DNA of 64,000 bases from Pseudomonas akapageensis. GTDB taxonomy: Bacteria > Pseudomonadota > Gammaproteobacteria > Pseudomonadales > Pseudomonadaceae. Below, piece after piece: positions 44,903-56,603 of the stretch; position 1 is the stretch's first letter, and every line of letters starts with the position of its first letter. The stretch is from the NCBI RefSeq assembly GCF_011355085.1, contig NZ_VXCP01000020.1:1-64000 (forward strand). Direction: 5' to 3'. The translations under genes and the position numbers were made by a program. The notes beneath the pieces were generated by a model. The model was given only the letters and a program-made list of their open reading frames with translations, ran no database searches and had not been told where the DNA came from.

Positions 44903-45763
44903 ATGGCAGGCGCAAAAGAGATTCGCAGTAAGATTGCGAGCATCAAAAGCACGCAAAAAATTACCAGCGCCATGGAAAAAGTGGCGGTCAGCAAGATGCG
45001 CAAGGCTCAAATGCGCATGGCTGCTAGCCGTCCTTACGCGGAGCGTATCCGCCAGGTGATTGGACATCTGGCCAACGCCAACCCGGAATACCGCCACCCG
45101 TTCATGATCGACCGCGAAGTGAAGCGCGTCGGTTATGTCGTCGTGAGCAGTGACCGTGGTCTGTGCGGTGGCTTGAACACCAACCTGTTCAAGGCCTTGG
45201 TCAAGGACATGTCGGTAAACCGCGAAAACGGTGTAGAGATCGATCTGTGCGTGATCGGCAGCAAGGGTGCGGCATTTTTCCGCAACTTCGGCGGCAATGT
45301 CGTCGCTGCGATCAGCCACCTGGGCGAAGAACCGTCGATCAATGATCTGATCGGCAGCGTCAAGGTGATGCTCGATGCCTACCTGGACGGCCGTATTGAC
45401 CGCCTGTCCGTGGTATCGAACAAGTTCATCAATACCATGACGCAAATCCCAACGGTCGAGCAATTGGTTCCGTTGGTTGCAACCCCGGATCAGGAGCTCA
45501 AGCACCACTGGGACTACCTCTACGAACCAGACGCCAAAGAGCTGCTTGACGGCCTGATGGTGCGTTACGTGGAGTCGCAGGTCTACCAGGCGGTGGTCGA
45601 GAACAACGCAGCTGAACAAGCCGCGCGGATGATCGCAATGAAGAACGCTACCGACAACGCCGGTGATTTGATCAAAGGTTTGCAATTGATCTACAACAAG
45701 GCGCGTCAGGCTGCGATCACCCAAGAGATCTCGGAAATCGTCGGCGGCGCTGCCGCGGTTTAA
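44903..45763 (+). CDS. atpG: ATP synthase F1 subunit gamma
   Basis: 286-residue central rotor shaft. The N-terminal helix ([20 protein letters not shown]) and the C-terminal helix ([20 protein letters not shown]) form the coiled coil. The central Rossmann-like part begins at [15 protein letters not shown]. Confidence 0.98.
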   Translation: MAGAKEIRSKIASIKSTQKITSAMEKVAVSKMRKAQMRMAASRPYAERIRQVIGHLANANPEYRHPFMIDREVKRVGYVVVSSDRGLCGGLNTNLFKALVKDMSVNRENGVEIDLCVIGSKGAAFFRNFGGNVVAAISHLGEEPSINDLIGSVKVMLDAYLDGRIDRLSVVSNKFINTMTQIPTVEQLVPLVATPDQELKHHWDYLYEPDAKELLDGLMVRYVESQVYQAVVENNAAEQAARMIAMKNATDNAGDLIKGLQLIYNKARQAAITQEISEIVGGAAAV

Positions 45764-47167
<1,404 letters not shown>

Positions 47168-47172
47168 TCCCG

Positions 47173-47190
47173 GCGCCCCGAAAGGGGCGC
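47173..47190 (+). other. Stem-loop between atpD and atpC
   Basis: Inverted repeat gcgcccc / ggggcgc with a gaaa tetraloop in the 44-bp gap. It may lower atpC expression relative to atpD. Confidence 0.5.
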
Positions 47191-47211
47191 TAATCAGGTT
47201 GAGGCAAGCAA

Positions 47212-47637
47212 ATGGCTATGACAGTCCATTGCGATATCGTCAGCGCGGAAGGAGAAATTTTCTCCGGTCTGGTCGAGATGGTGGTTGCGCACGGCAGCCT
47301 GGGTGATCTTGGTATCGCTCTGGGTCACGCTCCGCTGATCACTGAACTCAAGCCAGGCCCGATCCGCCTGATCAAACAGGGTGGGGAAACCGAGGTGTTC
47401 TACATCTCCGGTGGTTACCTCGAGGTTCAGCCGAACATGGTCAAGGTTCTTGCCGACACCGTGCAACGTGCTGCCGACCTGGATGAAGCCTCCGCTCAGG
47501 AAGCCGTCAAGGCTGCCGAGAAGGCCCTGCATGACAAAGGCGCAGATTTCGATTACGGAGCTGCTGCCTCTCGTCTGGCCGAGGCTGCAGCCCAGCTGCG
47601 CACCGTCCAGCAAATTCGCAAGAAGTTTGGCGGCTAA
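47212..47637 (+). CDS. atpC: ATP synthase F1 subunit epsilon
   Basis: 141-residue rotor subunit and inhibitor of ATP hydrolysis. It has an N-terminal beta-sandwich ([31 protein letters not shown]) and a C-terminal two-helix hairpin (about 85-141). Last gene of the operon, followed by a strong terminator. Confidence 0.97.
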   Translation: MAMTVHCDIVSAEGEIFSGLVEMVVAHGSLGDLGIALGHAPLITELKPGPIRLIKQGGETEVFYISGGYLEVQPNMVKVLADTVQRAADLDEASAQEAVKAAEKALHDKGADFDYGAAASRLAEAAAQLRTVQQIRKKFGG

Positions 47638-47664
47638 GCCGTTCAACATCTTCGCGATTGAGTT

Positions 47665-47692
47665 AAAGGGTAGCCTCGGCTACCCTTTTTCT
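47665..47692 (+). terminator. Terminator of the atp operon
   Basis: Stem aaagggtagcc / ggctaccctt with a short loop followed by a T run, 27 bp after atpC. Confidence 0.85.
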
Positions 47693-47754
47693 TTTCTGAA
47701 ATTCCCCCCATTTTTGGTCGCAGCCGCTGACCACCCAGGATTGGTAGCCAGTCA

Positions 47755-49122
47755 ATGTCACTTGATATCGTTATTCTTGCCGCCGGCCAAGGCACCCGCA
47801 TGCGTTCGGCACTGCCCAAGGTCTTGCACCCGGTCGCGGGCAATTCCATGCTCGGGCATGTTATCCACAGCGCTCGCCAGCTCGCTCCGCAAGGTATACA
47901 CGTAGTGATCGGACATGGCGCCGATGCGGTTCGCGAACGTCTGGCGGCCGACGATTTGAATTTCGTCCTGCAGGACAAGCAACTGGGCACAGGCCATGCC
48001 GTCGCCCAGGCATTGCCGGAACTGAGCGCCGATACCGTGCTGATTCTCTACGGCGACGTGCCCCTGATTGAAGTGGCAACCCTCAAGCGCCTGCTGGAAA
48101 AGGTCAACTCCAAGCAACTGGGCCTGCTGACGGTCAACCTGGCCGACCCTACAGGCTACGGGCGCATCGTGCGTGATAGCTATGGCGAGGTCTGCGCGAT
48201 CGTCGAGCACAAGGATGCCACCGACGCCCAGAAGGCGATCACCGAAGGCAACACCGGTATTCTGGCCGTGCCCGGCAACCTGCTCGGAGATTGGTTGGGG
48301 CGGTTGTCGAACGAAAACGCCCAAGGCGAGTATTACCTGACCGACGTGATTGCCATGGCCGTTGCTGATGGTCTGGTCGTGGCTACCGAGCATCCGCTGG
48401 ATCCAATGGAAGTGCAGGGGGCCAATGATCGCCGCCAGCTCGCGGAACTGGAGCGTCATTATCAGCTGCGCGAAGCCCGTCGTCTCATGGCCCTGGGCGT
48501 GACCCTGCGTGATCCGGCGCGTTTCGATGTGCGAGGTGAGGTTACTGTCGGTCGCGACGTGATGATCGACATCAACGTGGTGCTTGAAGGCCGGGTAGAG
48601 ATCGAGGACGACGTTGTCATCGGTCCTAACTGTGTCATCAAGGACAGCACCCTGCGCAAGGGTGTGGTGATCAAGGCCAACAGCCATATCGAAGGTGCGA
48701 TCATGGGCGAGGGCAGCGATGCCGGGCCATTCGCCCGCCTGCGTCCAGGCAGCGTGCTGGAAGCACGTGCCCATGTGGGTAACTTCGTCGAGCTCAAGAA
48801 TGCACACTTGGGTGAAGGCGCCAAGGCCGGGCATCTGACTTACCTGGGGGATGCCGAGATCGGTGCGCGCACCAATATTGGTGCCGGTACCATCACCTGC
48901 AACTATGATGGCGCGAACAAATTCAAGACGGTGCTGGGAGAAGACGTCTTTATTGGTTCGAACAACTCGCTGGTCGCACCTGTGGATATCCTCGCCGGGG
49001 CCACTACTGCCGCGGGTTCGACCATTACCCAGGAAGTACCGGCCGGGCAGTTGGCAGTGGGTCGTGCACGACAGAAAAACATAGAAGGCTGGAAACGCCC
49101 AGAGAAAATCAAAAAATCCTGA
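47755..49122 (+). CDS. glmU: Bifunctional GlcN-1-P acetyltransferase / GlcNAc-1-P uridyltransferase
   Basis: Makes UDP-GlcNAc for peptidoglycan and LPS. Of 455 residues, 1 to about 230 are a pyrophosphorylase domain ([20 protein letters not shown]). The rest is a left-handed beta-helix of hexapeptide repeats with acetyltransferase catalytic residues near [24 protein letters not shown] (given in part). It works downstream of GlmS, encoded two genes on. An exact DnaA box lies at 47861-47869. Confidence 0.97.
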   Translation: MSLDIVILAAGQGTRMRSALPKVLHPVAGNSMLGHVIHSARQLAPQGIHVVIGHGADAVRERLAADDLNFVLQDKQLGTGHAVAQALPELSADTVLILYGDVPLIEVATLKRLLEKVNSKQLGLLTVNLADPTGYGRIVRDSYGEVCAIVEHKDATDAQKAITEGNTGILAVPGNLLGDWLGRLSNENAQGEYYLTDVIAMAVADGLVVATEHPLDPMEVQGANDRRQLAELERHYQLREARRLMALGVTLRDPARFDVRGEVTVGRDVMIDINVVLEGRVEIEDDVVIGPNCVIKDSTLRKGVVIKANSHIEGAIMGEGSDAGPFARLRPGSVLEARAHVGNFVELKNAHLGEGAKAGHLTYLGDAEIGARTNIGAGTITCNYDGANKFKTVLGEDVFIGSNNSLVAPVDILAGATTAAGSTITQEVPAGQLAVGRARQKNIEGWKRPEKIKKS

Positions 49123-49144
49123 CGAGTTATCCACCGAATTACCC

Positions 49145-49186
49145 AGGAGCTGACTTGATTGTGCATAAGTCAGCTCCTTCGTTTTT
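49145..49186 (+). terminator. Terminator after glmU
   Basis: Twelve-base stem aggagctgactt / aagtcagctcct with a ten-base loop, followed by a T run. Confidence 0.85.
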
Positions 49187-49206
49187 TCGGGCTCCCTATC
49201 AGCTCT

Positions 49207-49251
49207 TGTGGATAACTGGGGATGTTAATAAAACGCTGCTATTTATCCACA
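49207..49251. promoter_or_regulatory. Pair of DnaA boxes upstream of glmR
   Basis: Exact nonamers at 49207-49215 (-) and 49243-49251 (+), with a one-mismatch ttatccacc at 49127-49135 (+). They lie in the 217-bp glmU-glmR gap, so DnaA could influence glmR-glmS transcription or be titrated here (inference). Confidence 0.65.
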
Positions 49252-49339
49252 CATCGTTTTTTCAGCCGTCTACTTGACGGAATAGCGCTCATAGGTTTTG
49301 ATTAGCTTCGTTATCTTTCGAAACGAAACTTAAGACCTC

Positions 49340-50107
49340 ATGTCGAAACGAAACACGCCTCAACGACGCCATAACATCCTCGCGTTGCTTAATGAGCAAG
49401 GGGAGGTCAGTGTCGATGAATTGGCCAAGCGTTTTGAAACCTCTGAAGTCACCATCCGCAAGGACCTTGCTGCGCTGGAAGCCAACGGATTGTTGCTGCG
49501 TCGTTATGGTGGTGCCATCACCATGCCGCAAGAGTTGATCAGCGATAACGGGCAGCCGGTATCCCGCTACAAGCAAGCCATTGCGCGTGCAGCTGTCGCG
49601 CGAATCCGCGAGCACGCTCGGATCATTATCGACAGTGGCAGTACCACTGCCTCGATGATCCCCGAACTGGGTCAGCAACCCGGTCTGGTCGTGATGACCA
49701 ACTCGCTGCATGTAGCGCGTGCCTTGAGCGAGCTCGAACATGAGCCGGTGCTGTTGATGACGGGAGGGACCTGGGATCCTCATTCGGAATCATTTCAAGG
49801 CCAGGTGGCTGAGCAGGTACTTCGTTCCTACGATTTCGACCAATTGTTCATCGGTGCCGATGGAATTGATCTGATTCGCGGGACCACCACTTTCAATGAA
49901 CTGCTGGGTCTCAGCCGTGTAATGGCAGAGGTGGCCCGTGAAGTGATCGTGATGGTCGAGTCGGATAAGGTCGGTCGCAAGATACCCAATGTCGAGCTGC
50001 CCTGGAGCAGCGTGAATACCTTGATTACTGATGATCGCCTGCCTCTTGAGGCTCGCGAACAGATTGAAGCCCGCGGTATAACCCTGATTTGTGCCGCTGT
50101 CAGCTAG
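49340..50107 (+). CDS. glmR: DeoR-family transcriptional regulator, GlmR type
   Basis: 255 residues: N-terminal DeoR HTH (RRHNILALLNEQGEVSVDEL, then FETSEVTIRKDLAALE) and a C-terminal sugar-phosphate sensor domain (IIDSGSTTASMIPEL, FIGADGIDL). It lies 9 bp before glmS and matches PA5550 (glmR) by position. Probably controls glmS according to amino-sugar phosphate levels (inference from the family and neighbourhood). Confidence 0.9.
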   Translation: MSKRNTPQRRHNILALLNEQGEVSVDELAKRFETSEVTIRKDLAALEANGLLLRRYGGAITMPQELISDNGQPVSRYKQAIARAAVARIREHARIIIDSGSTTASMIPELGQQPGLVVMTNSLHVARALSELEHEPVLLMTGGTWDPHSESFQGQVAEQVLRSYDFDQLFIGADGIDLIRGTTTFNELLGLSRVMAEVAREVIVMVESDKVGRKIPNVELPWSSVNTLITDDRLPLEAREQIEARGITLICAAVS

Positions 50108-50116
50108 GAGAACGTT

Positions 50117-51952
50117 ATGTGTGGGATCGTCGGTGCCGTTGCTGAGCGCAATATCACAGCCATTTTGATCGAAGGCCTCAAGCGTCTTGAGTACCGTGGA
50201 TACGACAGCGCAGGTCTGGCGATCGTTACCAACGCTGGCATGCTGGAGCGTCGTCGCCGTATCGGCAAGGTCAGCGAACTGGAAGCGGCCGTTGCCGCCG
50301 AGCCGATTGCTGGTCAGCTGGGCATTGCCCATACCCGCTGGGCCACCCATGGCGCCCCGAGCGAGCATAACGCCCACCCGCACTTTTCAGGGAATGATGT
50401 GGCGGTCGTGCACAACGGCATCATCGAGAACCACGAGGAGCTCCGTGAGCGCCTGAAGGGGCTGGGCTATGTGTTCAGTTCCGAGACCGATACCGAGGTC
50501 ATCGTCCACCTGCTGCATCATACCCTCAAGACCCAGCCTGACCTGGCCCAGGCCCTGAAACTGGCCGTCAAGGAGTTGCATGGTGCCTACGGCCTGGCCG
50601 TCATCAGCCTCGCGCAACCTGATCGTCTGCTGGCAGCCCGCAGCGGTAGCCCGCTGGTGATCGGTCTGGGTCATGGCGAAAACTTCCTGGCTTCCGACCA
50701 ACTGGCCCTGCGTCAGGTCACTGACCGCTTCATGTACCTGGAAGAAGGCGACATCGCTGAGATCCGTCGGGACGAAGTGAATATCTGGGATGTAAACGGC
50801 AAGCCTGTCGTGCGCGAAACCGTCCAGTACCACGAAGGTGCCGAAGCCGCCGATAAGGGCGAGTTTCGCCACTTCATGCTCAAGGAAATCCACGAGCAAC
50901 CCAAGGTGGTCCAGCGCACCCTCGAAGGCCGGCTGGCTCAGAATCACGTGCTGGTCCAGGCATTCGGCCCGCAGGCCGCCGAGTTGTTCGCCAAGGTTCG
51001 CAATGTGCAGATCGTTGCCTGCGGCACCAGCTATCACGCCGGCATGGTTGCACGTTACTGGCTCGAAGGCCTGGCCGGTATTCCTTGCCAGGTCGAAGTG
51101 GCTAGCGAGTTCCGCTACCGCAAGGTCGTGGTTCAACCAGACACACTGTTTGTGTCGATTTCTCAGTCGGGCGAAACCGCCGATACCCTGGCAGCCTTGC
51201 GCAACGCCAAGGAACTGGGCTTTCTCGCCAGCCTGGCAATCTGCAACGTCGGCATCAGCTCGTTGGTCCGCGAATCGGACCTCACCCTGCTGACGCAAGC
51301 CGGTCCGGAAATCGGCGTGGCCTCGACCAAGGCATTCACGACCCAATTGGTCGGCCTGATGCTGCTGACCTTGTCCCTGGGGCAGGTGCGCGGCACCTTG
51401 GCGGCCGGTGTGGAAGCCGAGCTGGTGGAGGAGTTGCGTCGCCTGCCGACTCGCCTGGGCGAAGCGCTGTCCATGGATGCCACGGTCGAGAAAGTCGCCG
51501 AATTGTTTGCCGACAAGCACCACACCCTGTTCCTCGGCCGCGGGGCGCAATTCCCGGTAGCCATGGAAGGTGCACTGAAGCTCAAGGAAATCTCCTATAT
51601 TCACGCCGAAGCCTATCCGGCTGGTGAGCTCAAGCACGGCCCGCTGGCGCTGGTCGACAACGACATGCCGGTGGTCACGGTCGCGCCTAACAACGAGTTG
51701 CTGGAGAAGCTCAAGTCCAACCTGCAGGAAGTCCGTGCCCGTGGCGGCGAGCTGATCGTTTTTGCTGACGAAAACGCCAGTCTGAGCAATGGTCCGGGTA
51801 CCCACGTGATTGCGATGCCGCACATCATCGATGCGCTGGCGCCGATCCTTTACACCATCCCGTTGCAACTATTGTCGTACTACGTGGCGGTATTGAAGGG
51901 CACTGACGTCGATCAGCCGCGTAACCTGGCCAAATCGGTGACAGTGGAGTGA
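50117..51952 (+). CDS. glmS: Glutamine-fructose-6-phosphate aminotransferase (isomerizing)
   Basis: Makes glucosamine-6-phosphate, the entry step to UDP-GlcNAc. The 611 residues have an N-terminal class II glutaminase domain with catalytic Cys2 ([12 protein letters not shown], then [13 protein letters not shown] and [13 protein letters not shown]). Two SIS domains follow (about 290-425 and 460-590; [16 protein letters not shown]), and the family C terminus [13 protein letters not shown] closes it. The glmS 3-prime end is the Tn7 attachment site in many bacteria; no transposon is inserted here. Confidence 0.98.
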   Translation: MCGIVGAVAERNITAILIEGLKRLEYRGYDSAGLAIVTNAGMLERRRRIGKVSELEAAVAAEPIAGQLGIAHTRWATHGAPSEHNAHPHFSGNDVAVVHNGIIENHEELRERLKGLGYVFSSETDTEVIVHLLHHTLKTQPDLAQALKLAVKELHGAYGLAVISLAQPDRLLAARSGSPLVIGLGHGENFLASDQLALRQVTDRFMYLEEGDIAEIRRDEVNIWDVNGKPVVRETVQYHEGAEAADKGEFRHFMLKEIHEQPKVVQRTLEGRLAQNHVLVQAFGPQAAELFAKVRNVQIVACGTSYHAGMVARYWLEGLAGIPCQVEVASEFRYRKVVVQPDTLFVSISQSGETADTLAALRNAKELGFLASLAICNVGISSLVRESDLTLLTQAGPEIGVASTKAFTTQLVGLMLLTLSLGQVRGTLAAGVEAELVEELRRLPTRLGEALSMDATVEKVAELFADKHHTLFLGRGAQFPVAMEGALKLKEISYIHAEAYPAGELKHGPLALVDNDMPVVTVAPNNELLEKLKSNLQEVRARGGELIVFADENASLSNGPGTHVIAMPHIIDALAPILYTIPLQLLSYYVAVLKGTDVDQPRNLAKSVTVE

Positions 51953-52006
51953 TTGTCAGCGCCAGCTGATGAAAGCTGTTGTCGCATGTAAGGCTTACAC
52001 CCCCGC

Positions 52007-52037
52007 AAACCCTCGTATTTACGAGGGTTTGTTTTTT
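52007..52037 (+). terminator. Terminator after glmS
   Basis: Ten-base stem aaaccctcgt / acgagggttt with an attt loop and a T run. Confidence 0.9.
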
Positions 52038-52093
52038 CTGGCCCGTGCTATTTGTTCAGGTTATCGGCCAGCCCTCTGCTGCATCCTTATCCA

Positions 52094-53098
52094 TCACTCC
52101 AGCAATTGACGCCGCCTGGCGCGTGGGGACATGGCAAACCAGCGCCGACAGGCGCGATTGAACACGCTCTGTTCGCTGTAGCCAAGCAGGCCGGCAACCT
52201 GGGACATCGGCATATGCCGCTCGGCCAGGTAGTGATCGGCGCGGTCGCGGCGGATGGTCTCGACGATCTCGTCGAAACTTCGTCCCTGTTCGGCCAACCG
52301 CCGCTGCAACATACGCACGTGCATCCCGAGCTGGTCGGCAATCAACGGCAATCGGCAGCGTTGTATAGGCATCATGCGCAAGACCAGTCGCTCGACCTGA
52401 TCGACCACATCCGATGTCGTTCGCAAGTTGAACTGGTTGAAATACTGCTCCAGCGCGTGATGAAGATAGGGGGCCTGTTGCTCGATACGCTGATTGAGCT
52501 GTTCGTCGCGTAGTACCAATGCATTGCAGGGTTGGCCGGTGTAGACGACCGTTTTGAAGTATCGCCGATAAGAAGCCAGGGCTTGGGGATGCATGCCACA
52601 CAGCTGAACGGACTGGGCTACGAAGTTGTCGCCATACAGCAGCTTCATACCGTTATGTGCCACGCCCATCGACAGCTCCACCATCTGGCGCCGTGGAGTC
52701 GTCCCTTGTAGACGGATCTCTATCAACAGGCGGGGGGCCTGGGCCTCGCTCAAGTCGAGATCGAGGTGAATACCCGGGCTGTGATAGCCGATAAAACGAA
52801 TGACTTGCGCCATGGCTTCCCCAGCCGTTGCGCAGGTACGGGCGATTGCCGCAATCGGACCGAGTATATGCAAGTCCTGATACTCGGCCATGCGCAAACC
52901 GAAATCGGGGCAGTCCAGCTCCCGCGCAGCATACTCCAGCAACTCTACCAGCGAACGCAACGGCACCCGCGCGGACTCCTCCGTCAGCAGGTCTGGATGG
53001 ATGCGGAAGCGCTCGAGCATGAGGTCGGCTTGTCCACCCAATTGGCTGGTTACTTCACGGAAGCCATTGAAGGAAGTTGTTCTGATCAAGGAAGTCAT
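52094..53098 (-). CDS. AraC-family transcriptional regulator
   Basis: 334 residues from the ATG at 53098 (MTSLIRTTSFNGFREV). The N-terminal part (about 20-205) is the arabinose-binding-like domain found in OruR/VirF-type AraC regulators. The C-terminal AraC HTH has LPLIADQLGMHVRMLQRRLA and VAGLLGYSEQSVFNRACRRW. It diverges from the alkylsulfatase gene across 167 bp and is probably its activator. P. aeruginosa SdsA1 is controlled by a LysR protein (SdsB1), so the control would differ here. Confidence 0.88.
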   Translation of the reverse strand: MTSLIRTTSFNGFREVTSQLGGQADLMLERFRIHPDLLTEESARVPLRSLVELLEYAARELDCPDFGLRMAEYQDLHILGPIAAIARTCATAGEAMAQVIRFIGYHSPGIHLDLDLSEAQAPRLLIEIRLQGTTPRRQMVELSMGVAHNGMKLLYGDNFVAQSVQLCGMHPQALASYRRYFKTVVYTGQPCNALVLRDEQLNQRIEQQAPYLHHALEQYFNQFNLRTTSDVVDQVERLVLRMMPIQRCRLPLIADQLGMHVRMLQRRLAEQGRSFDEIVETIRRDRADHYLAERHMPMSQVAGLLGYSEQSVFNRACRRWFAMSPRARRRQLLE

Positions 53099-53265
53099 GT
53101 CGTCAAAGATCAAATAAAGATCATGACAGGTCAATAAATTTCCGCCCCTTGCGCCCAACAATCCCATCTCAGGTAATCGGTGCTGCCGGGTGATTGTGCC
53201 CGACCTCCTGACCATCAAGGCGACATCGATTCCACACAATCAAAAAAGCAAAGAGAACAACAATA

Positions 53266-55254
53266 ATGATCTTCGTATCCAGTCACCTTAAGCGATTGGC
53301 ACTATTGAGCTCCCTCAATGTGCTGTTCCTGGCAGCCTCGGCCCAGGCTGAGCCGACCCCCTCGAAGCCGGCCACGGAAGCGACCAGGGCAGCAAACCAG
53401 GCAGTGCTGCAGGCCCTGCCGTTCAAAGACGTGAAAGACTTCGAGAATGCGCAAAAGGGATTCATTGCGCGTCCTGATTCGCTGACCATAAAAGACGCCA
53501 CCGGCAAGGTGGTATGGGACCTGGAGTCCTACAAGAATTTTATCGGCCTCGACAAGGCTGCACCGGATTCGGTCAACCCCAGCTTGTGGCGTATGGCCCA
53601 GCTGAACATCCAGTACGGATTGTTCAAGGTGACCGACAAGGTCTACCAGGTGCGTGGCTATGACCTGTCCAACATCACCTTCGTTGAGGGCAAGACCGGC
53701 TGGATCGTGTTCGACCCGCTGATCTCGGCTGAAACCGCCAAGGCGGCCTACGAACTGGTCACTGAGCATCTGGGCAAGAAACCGGTCGTCGCCGTGGTTT
53801 ACAGCCACTCCCACATCGATCACTTCGGTGGTGTACGCGGGGTTATCGATGAGCAGGACGTGAAGAACGGCAAAGTGCGGATCATCGCCCCGGTCAACTT
53901 CTCGGAAGACGCGGTCAGCGAGAACGTCATCGCCGGCAATGCCATGGCACGTCGCGCGGTATACATGTTCGGCGCGCTGTTGCCGCGCAATGCCACGGGC
54001 GGTGTGACAGCCGCTCTCGGCCAGACGAATTCGAACGGTACCGTGGGTTTGATTCAGCCGACCGAGTTCATCGGCAAGACAGGCGAAGAACTGACTGTGG
54101 ATGGCGTGAAGATGCTCTTCCAGTGGACCCCGGGCACAGAAGCTCCCACCGAGATGAACACCTACTTCCCGGAGCTCAAGGCGCTGTGGATGGCCGAGAA
54201 CACCACCAACACCCAGCACAACCTCTATACCCTGCGTGGCGCCCAGGTTCGTGACGCACTGCTGTGGTCGAAAAACATCGGTGACAGTATCGAAATGTTC
54301 GGCGACAAGGTCGACGTCAAGTTCCAGAGCCACCACTGGCCCATGTGGGGGCAGGCCGACATTGTCGACTATTTCAAGAAGCAGCGAGATCTGTACAAAT
54401 ACATCCACGACCAATCGGTGCGCATGCTCAACATGGGCATGACGGGCGAGGAAATTGCCGAAGCCATCAAGCTGCCACCGGAACTCGACCAATTCTGGCC
54501 CAACCGCGGCTACTACGGCACCGTCAAGCACAACGCCAAGGCGGTCTATCAGCGCTACATGGGCTGGTATGACGCCAACCCGGTCAACCTCGACAAGTTA
54601 CCGCCCGTACCTGCGGCGAAAAAGTACGTCGAATACATGGGGGGCTCCGCTGCCGTACTGGAAAAAGCCAAGGCTGACTTCGACAAGGGTGAGTACCGTT
54701 GGGTGGCCGAAGCCTTGAAGCAAGTGGTCTTTGCAGAGCCGGACAACGTCAAGGCGAAGAGCCTGCTGGCCGACAGTCTCGAGCAAATGGGCTATCAGGC
54801 AGAATCCGGTCCCTGGCGTTCGGTTTATCTTCAAGGCGCCTACGAGTTGCGCAATGGCGCACCTACGGACGGGGGAGCGGTTGCGGCCAGTCCTGACATC
54901 ATTCGGGCAATGTCGCCGGAAATGCTCTTCGATTACATGGCCATTCGCCTTAACGGTGAGCGTGCCGCGGGTAAACGGCTGGTGCTCAACTTCAACTTCA
55001 CCGACTTGAACAAGAGCTACGCCCTGACTCTGGAGAACGCCGTGCTCAACCACCAGCACAAAGCGGACAGTCAGGCCGATCTCAACTTGACGATGAGCAA
55101 GGCCACACTGGATGACATCCAACTGGGCAAGGTGTCCCTGGAGCAGGCAATCGCCTCCGGTAACCTGAAACTCGATGGGCGAAAGGAAGCTTTCGGCGAG
55201 CTTCTCGGCCTGATGGACAAATTCAACTTCTGGTTCAATGTGGTCACCCGATGA
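53266..55254 (+). CDS. sdsA: Secreted alkylsulfatase, SdsA-type metallo-beta-lactamase fold
   Basis: Hydrolyses alkyl sulfates such as SDS to the alcohol and sulfate. The 662-residue precursor has a signal peptide (about 1-28, ending ASAQA). The catalytic domain has the binuclear zinc motif VVYSHSHIDHFGGVRG (about 177-192), further ligands near MAENTTNTQHNLYTLRG, and a HHWPMWG segment. A helical dimerisation domain (about 385-540) and a C-terminal SCP2-like lipid-binding domain (about 545-662) follow. This is the SdsA1/BDS1 layout. It overlaps the next small gene (ATGATGA at 55251). Confidence 0.9.
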   Translation: MIFVSSHLKRLALLSSLNVLFLAASAQAEPTPSKPATEATRAANQAVLQALPFKDVKDFENAQKGFIARPDSLTIKDATGKVVWDLESYKNFIGLDKAAPDSVNPSLWRMAQLNIQYGLFKVTDKVYQVRGYDLSNITFVEGKTGWIVFDPLISAETAKAAYELVTEHLGKKPVVAVVYSHSHIDHFGGVRGVIDEQDVKNGKVRIIAPVNFSEDAVSENVIAGNAMARRAVYMFGALLPRNATGGVTAALGQTNSNGTVGLIQPTEFIGKTGEELTVDGVKMLFQWTPGTEAPTEMNTYFPELKALWMAENTTNTQHNLYTLRGAQVRDALLWSKNIGDSIEMFGDKVDVKFQSHHWPMWGQADIVDYFKKQRDLYKYIHDQSVRMLNMGMTGEEIAEAIKLPPELDQFWPNRGYYGTVKHNAKAVYQRYMGWYDANPVNLDKLPPVPAAKKYVEYMGGSAAVLEKAKADFDKGEYRWVAEALKQVVFAEPDNVKAKSLLADSLEQMGYQAESGPWRSVYLQGAYELRNGAPTDGGAVAASPDIIRAMSPEMLFDYMAIRLNGERAAGKRLVLNFNFTDLNKSYALTLENAVLNHQHKADSQADLNLTMSKATLDDIQLGKVSLEQAIASGNLKLDGRKEAFGELLGLMDKFNFWFNVVTR

Positions 55255-55793
55255 TGAGGATCGCCTCCTTGCGCCTTGCCCCACTGTTGTTGGCGCTCGT
55301 GTCGACGGGCACAGCCCTGGCCTGTTCATACGATGGCAAACCCATGGACCTGGAGGCGGCTCACCCCTATTCGCTGGATGTCGCCATTGCCATACACGAT
55401 GCCTACCAGCGGCAACAGCTGCAGCGGTATGTGCCATTGCAGGGCGGCTTTGGCCTGCGCCGCGCGCAGCTGACCCTGGGCAAGCTGGACGCCGTGCTGC
55501 GCCCTGTCAACAGCAGCCAGGCATTCAACCTGCTGTTGGTCGAACCAGGATTGTGGAGCACGTTTGACTATACCCAGGCACCACCGGCACTCACGATGCA
55601 CACCGCCGGGCCTCAGGCTGGTGTGCCTACCGTGGTCACCGGAGAAGGGGTGTTGATGGCCTTGTTGAAAGGGCAGTTGACGTTCGACACTGCCCTGAAG
55701 ACGGGATTGCTGCGCATATCCGGCAGCGAGGAACAACACCAGGCCGTGATCCGGATTTTATCTGCAATCGACGTTTCTGCCGCGCCAGTTTGA
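55251..55793 (+). CDS. Exported protein of unknown function, partner of the alkylsulfatase
   Basis: 180 residues with a signal peptide (about 1-24, ALVSTGTALA then Cys25). I do not recognise a named family. The C-terminal half (TGEGVLMALLKGQLTFDTAL then LLRISGSEEQ) resembles the SCP2-like end of alkylsulfatases. The ATGA overlap shows that it is translated with sdsA, so it probably acts on the same substrate or enzyme in the periplasm (inference). Confidence 0.7.
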   Translation: MMRIASLRLAPLLLALVSTGTALACSYDGKPMDLEAAHPYSLDVAIAIHDAYQRQQLQRYVPLQGGFGLRRAQLTLGKLDAVLRPVNSSQAFNLLLVEPGLWSTFDYTQAPPALTMHTAGPQAGVPTVVTGEGVLMALLKGQLTFDTALKTGLLRISGSEEQHQAVIRILSAIDVSAAPV

Positions 55794-55842
55794 TGCAACA
55801 AGGAAGTCATATGCAGTCCGGGTCAGTTTCTGATGCCCTGCG

Positions 55843-56469
55843 TCAAATCCGTTGTACAAATGCCAGGCGCAGGGCAAATCCGATCAGCAGGCCGCCGAAG
55901 ACCCATTGCTGGATCTTCTGCGCACCCGGGCTGCGCTCCAACCAGCGGCCAATCCAACTTCCGCCAACGGCATACAAGCTATCGAACAGCAATCCCACCG
56001 CCACCAGGACGATACCCAGCAAGGTAAACTGGGCACCTACTGCTGCTCGCTCAGGGTCAATGAACTGCGGCAGCAGGACCGAACAGAACAGCAGGGCCTT
56101 GGGGTTGAGAAGGTTGGTCAGCAACCCGCGTTGAATGGCCTCGCGCCAGGCCAGGCGAGTCTCTTCAGGTGAGCCGCCGATACCGTTGAACATGCCGGGC
56201 TTGAGCAATTTTATGCCCAACCAGAGCAGGTAGGTCGCGCCCAGCAGACGCACCGCATCGAATGTCCACGGAGCAATCTTGAACAAAGCGGCCAAGCCTA
56301 CTGCGGCCAATGCCACATGGCAGGAGCGGGCCAGCGCCAGACCCAGGGCCGTTGCCAGGGCCAGGTTGCGCCCCTGACGCGCACCGGTCTGCAACAGCAG
56401 AATCATGTCGGGGCCGGGAAGTAGATAAACCACTGCCAGGGCAATGAGGTACACACCCATTTCTGCCAT
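55843..56469 (-). CDS. LysE/RhtB-family exporter
   Basis: 208-residue inner-membrane protein with about six TM helices and the family signature VYLLPGPDMILLLQTGARQG near the N terminus, with LLNPKALLFCSVLLPQFIDP in the middle. Likely exports an amino acid or related metabolite; the substrate is not predictable. It diverges from an Lrp-type regulator across 134 bp, a common pairing for amino-acid exporters. Confidence 0.9.
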   Translation of the reverse strand: MAEMGVYLIALAVVYLLPGPDMILLLQTGARQGRNLALATALGLALARSCHVALAAVGLAALFKIAPWTFDAVRLLGATYLLWLGIKLLKPGMFNGIGGSPEETRLAWREAIQRGLLTNLLNPKALLFCSVLLPQFIDPERAAVGAQFTLLGIVLVAVGLLFDSLYAVGGSWIGRWLERSPGAQKIQQWVFGGLLIGFALRLAFVQRI

Positions 56470-56603
56470 TTTCGCGGACTCCAGTCGCCTCAGGGTGTTG
56501 AAGAGTTTATGCCCGAAGGCCGAGGCAGGTGGTTGCGTATTCAGCCCATGATGCGGACACTAATGGCAGAATCTGCCAATCATCACGACCATGCCATGCA
56601 CCT

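Noticed and set aside
51900..52100. Tn7 insertion at the glmS attachment region
   Set aside because: The glmS end, its terminator and the next gene follow without transposon ends or tns genes.
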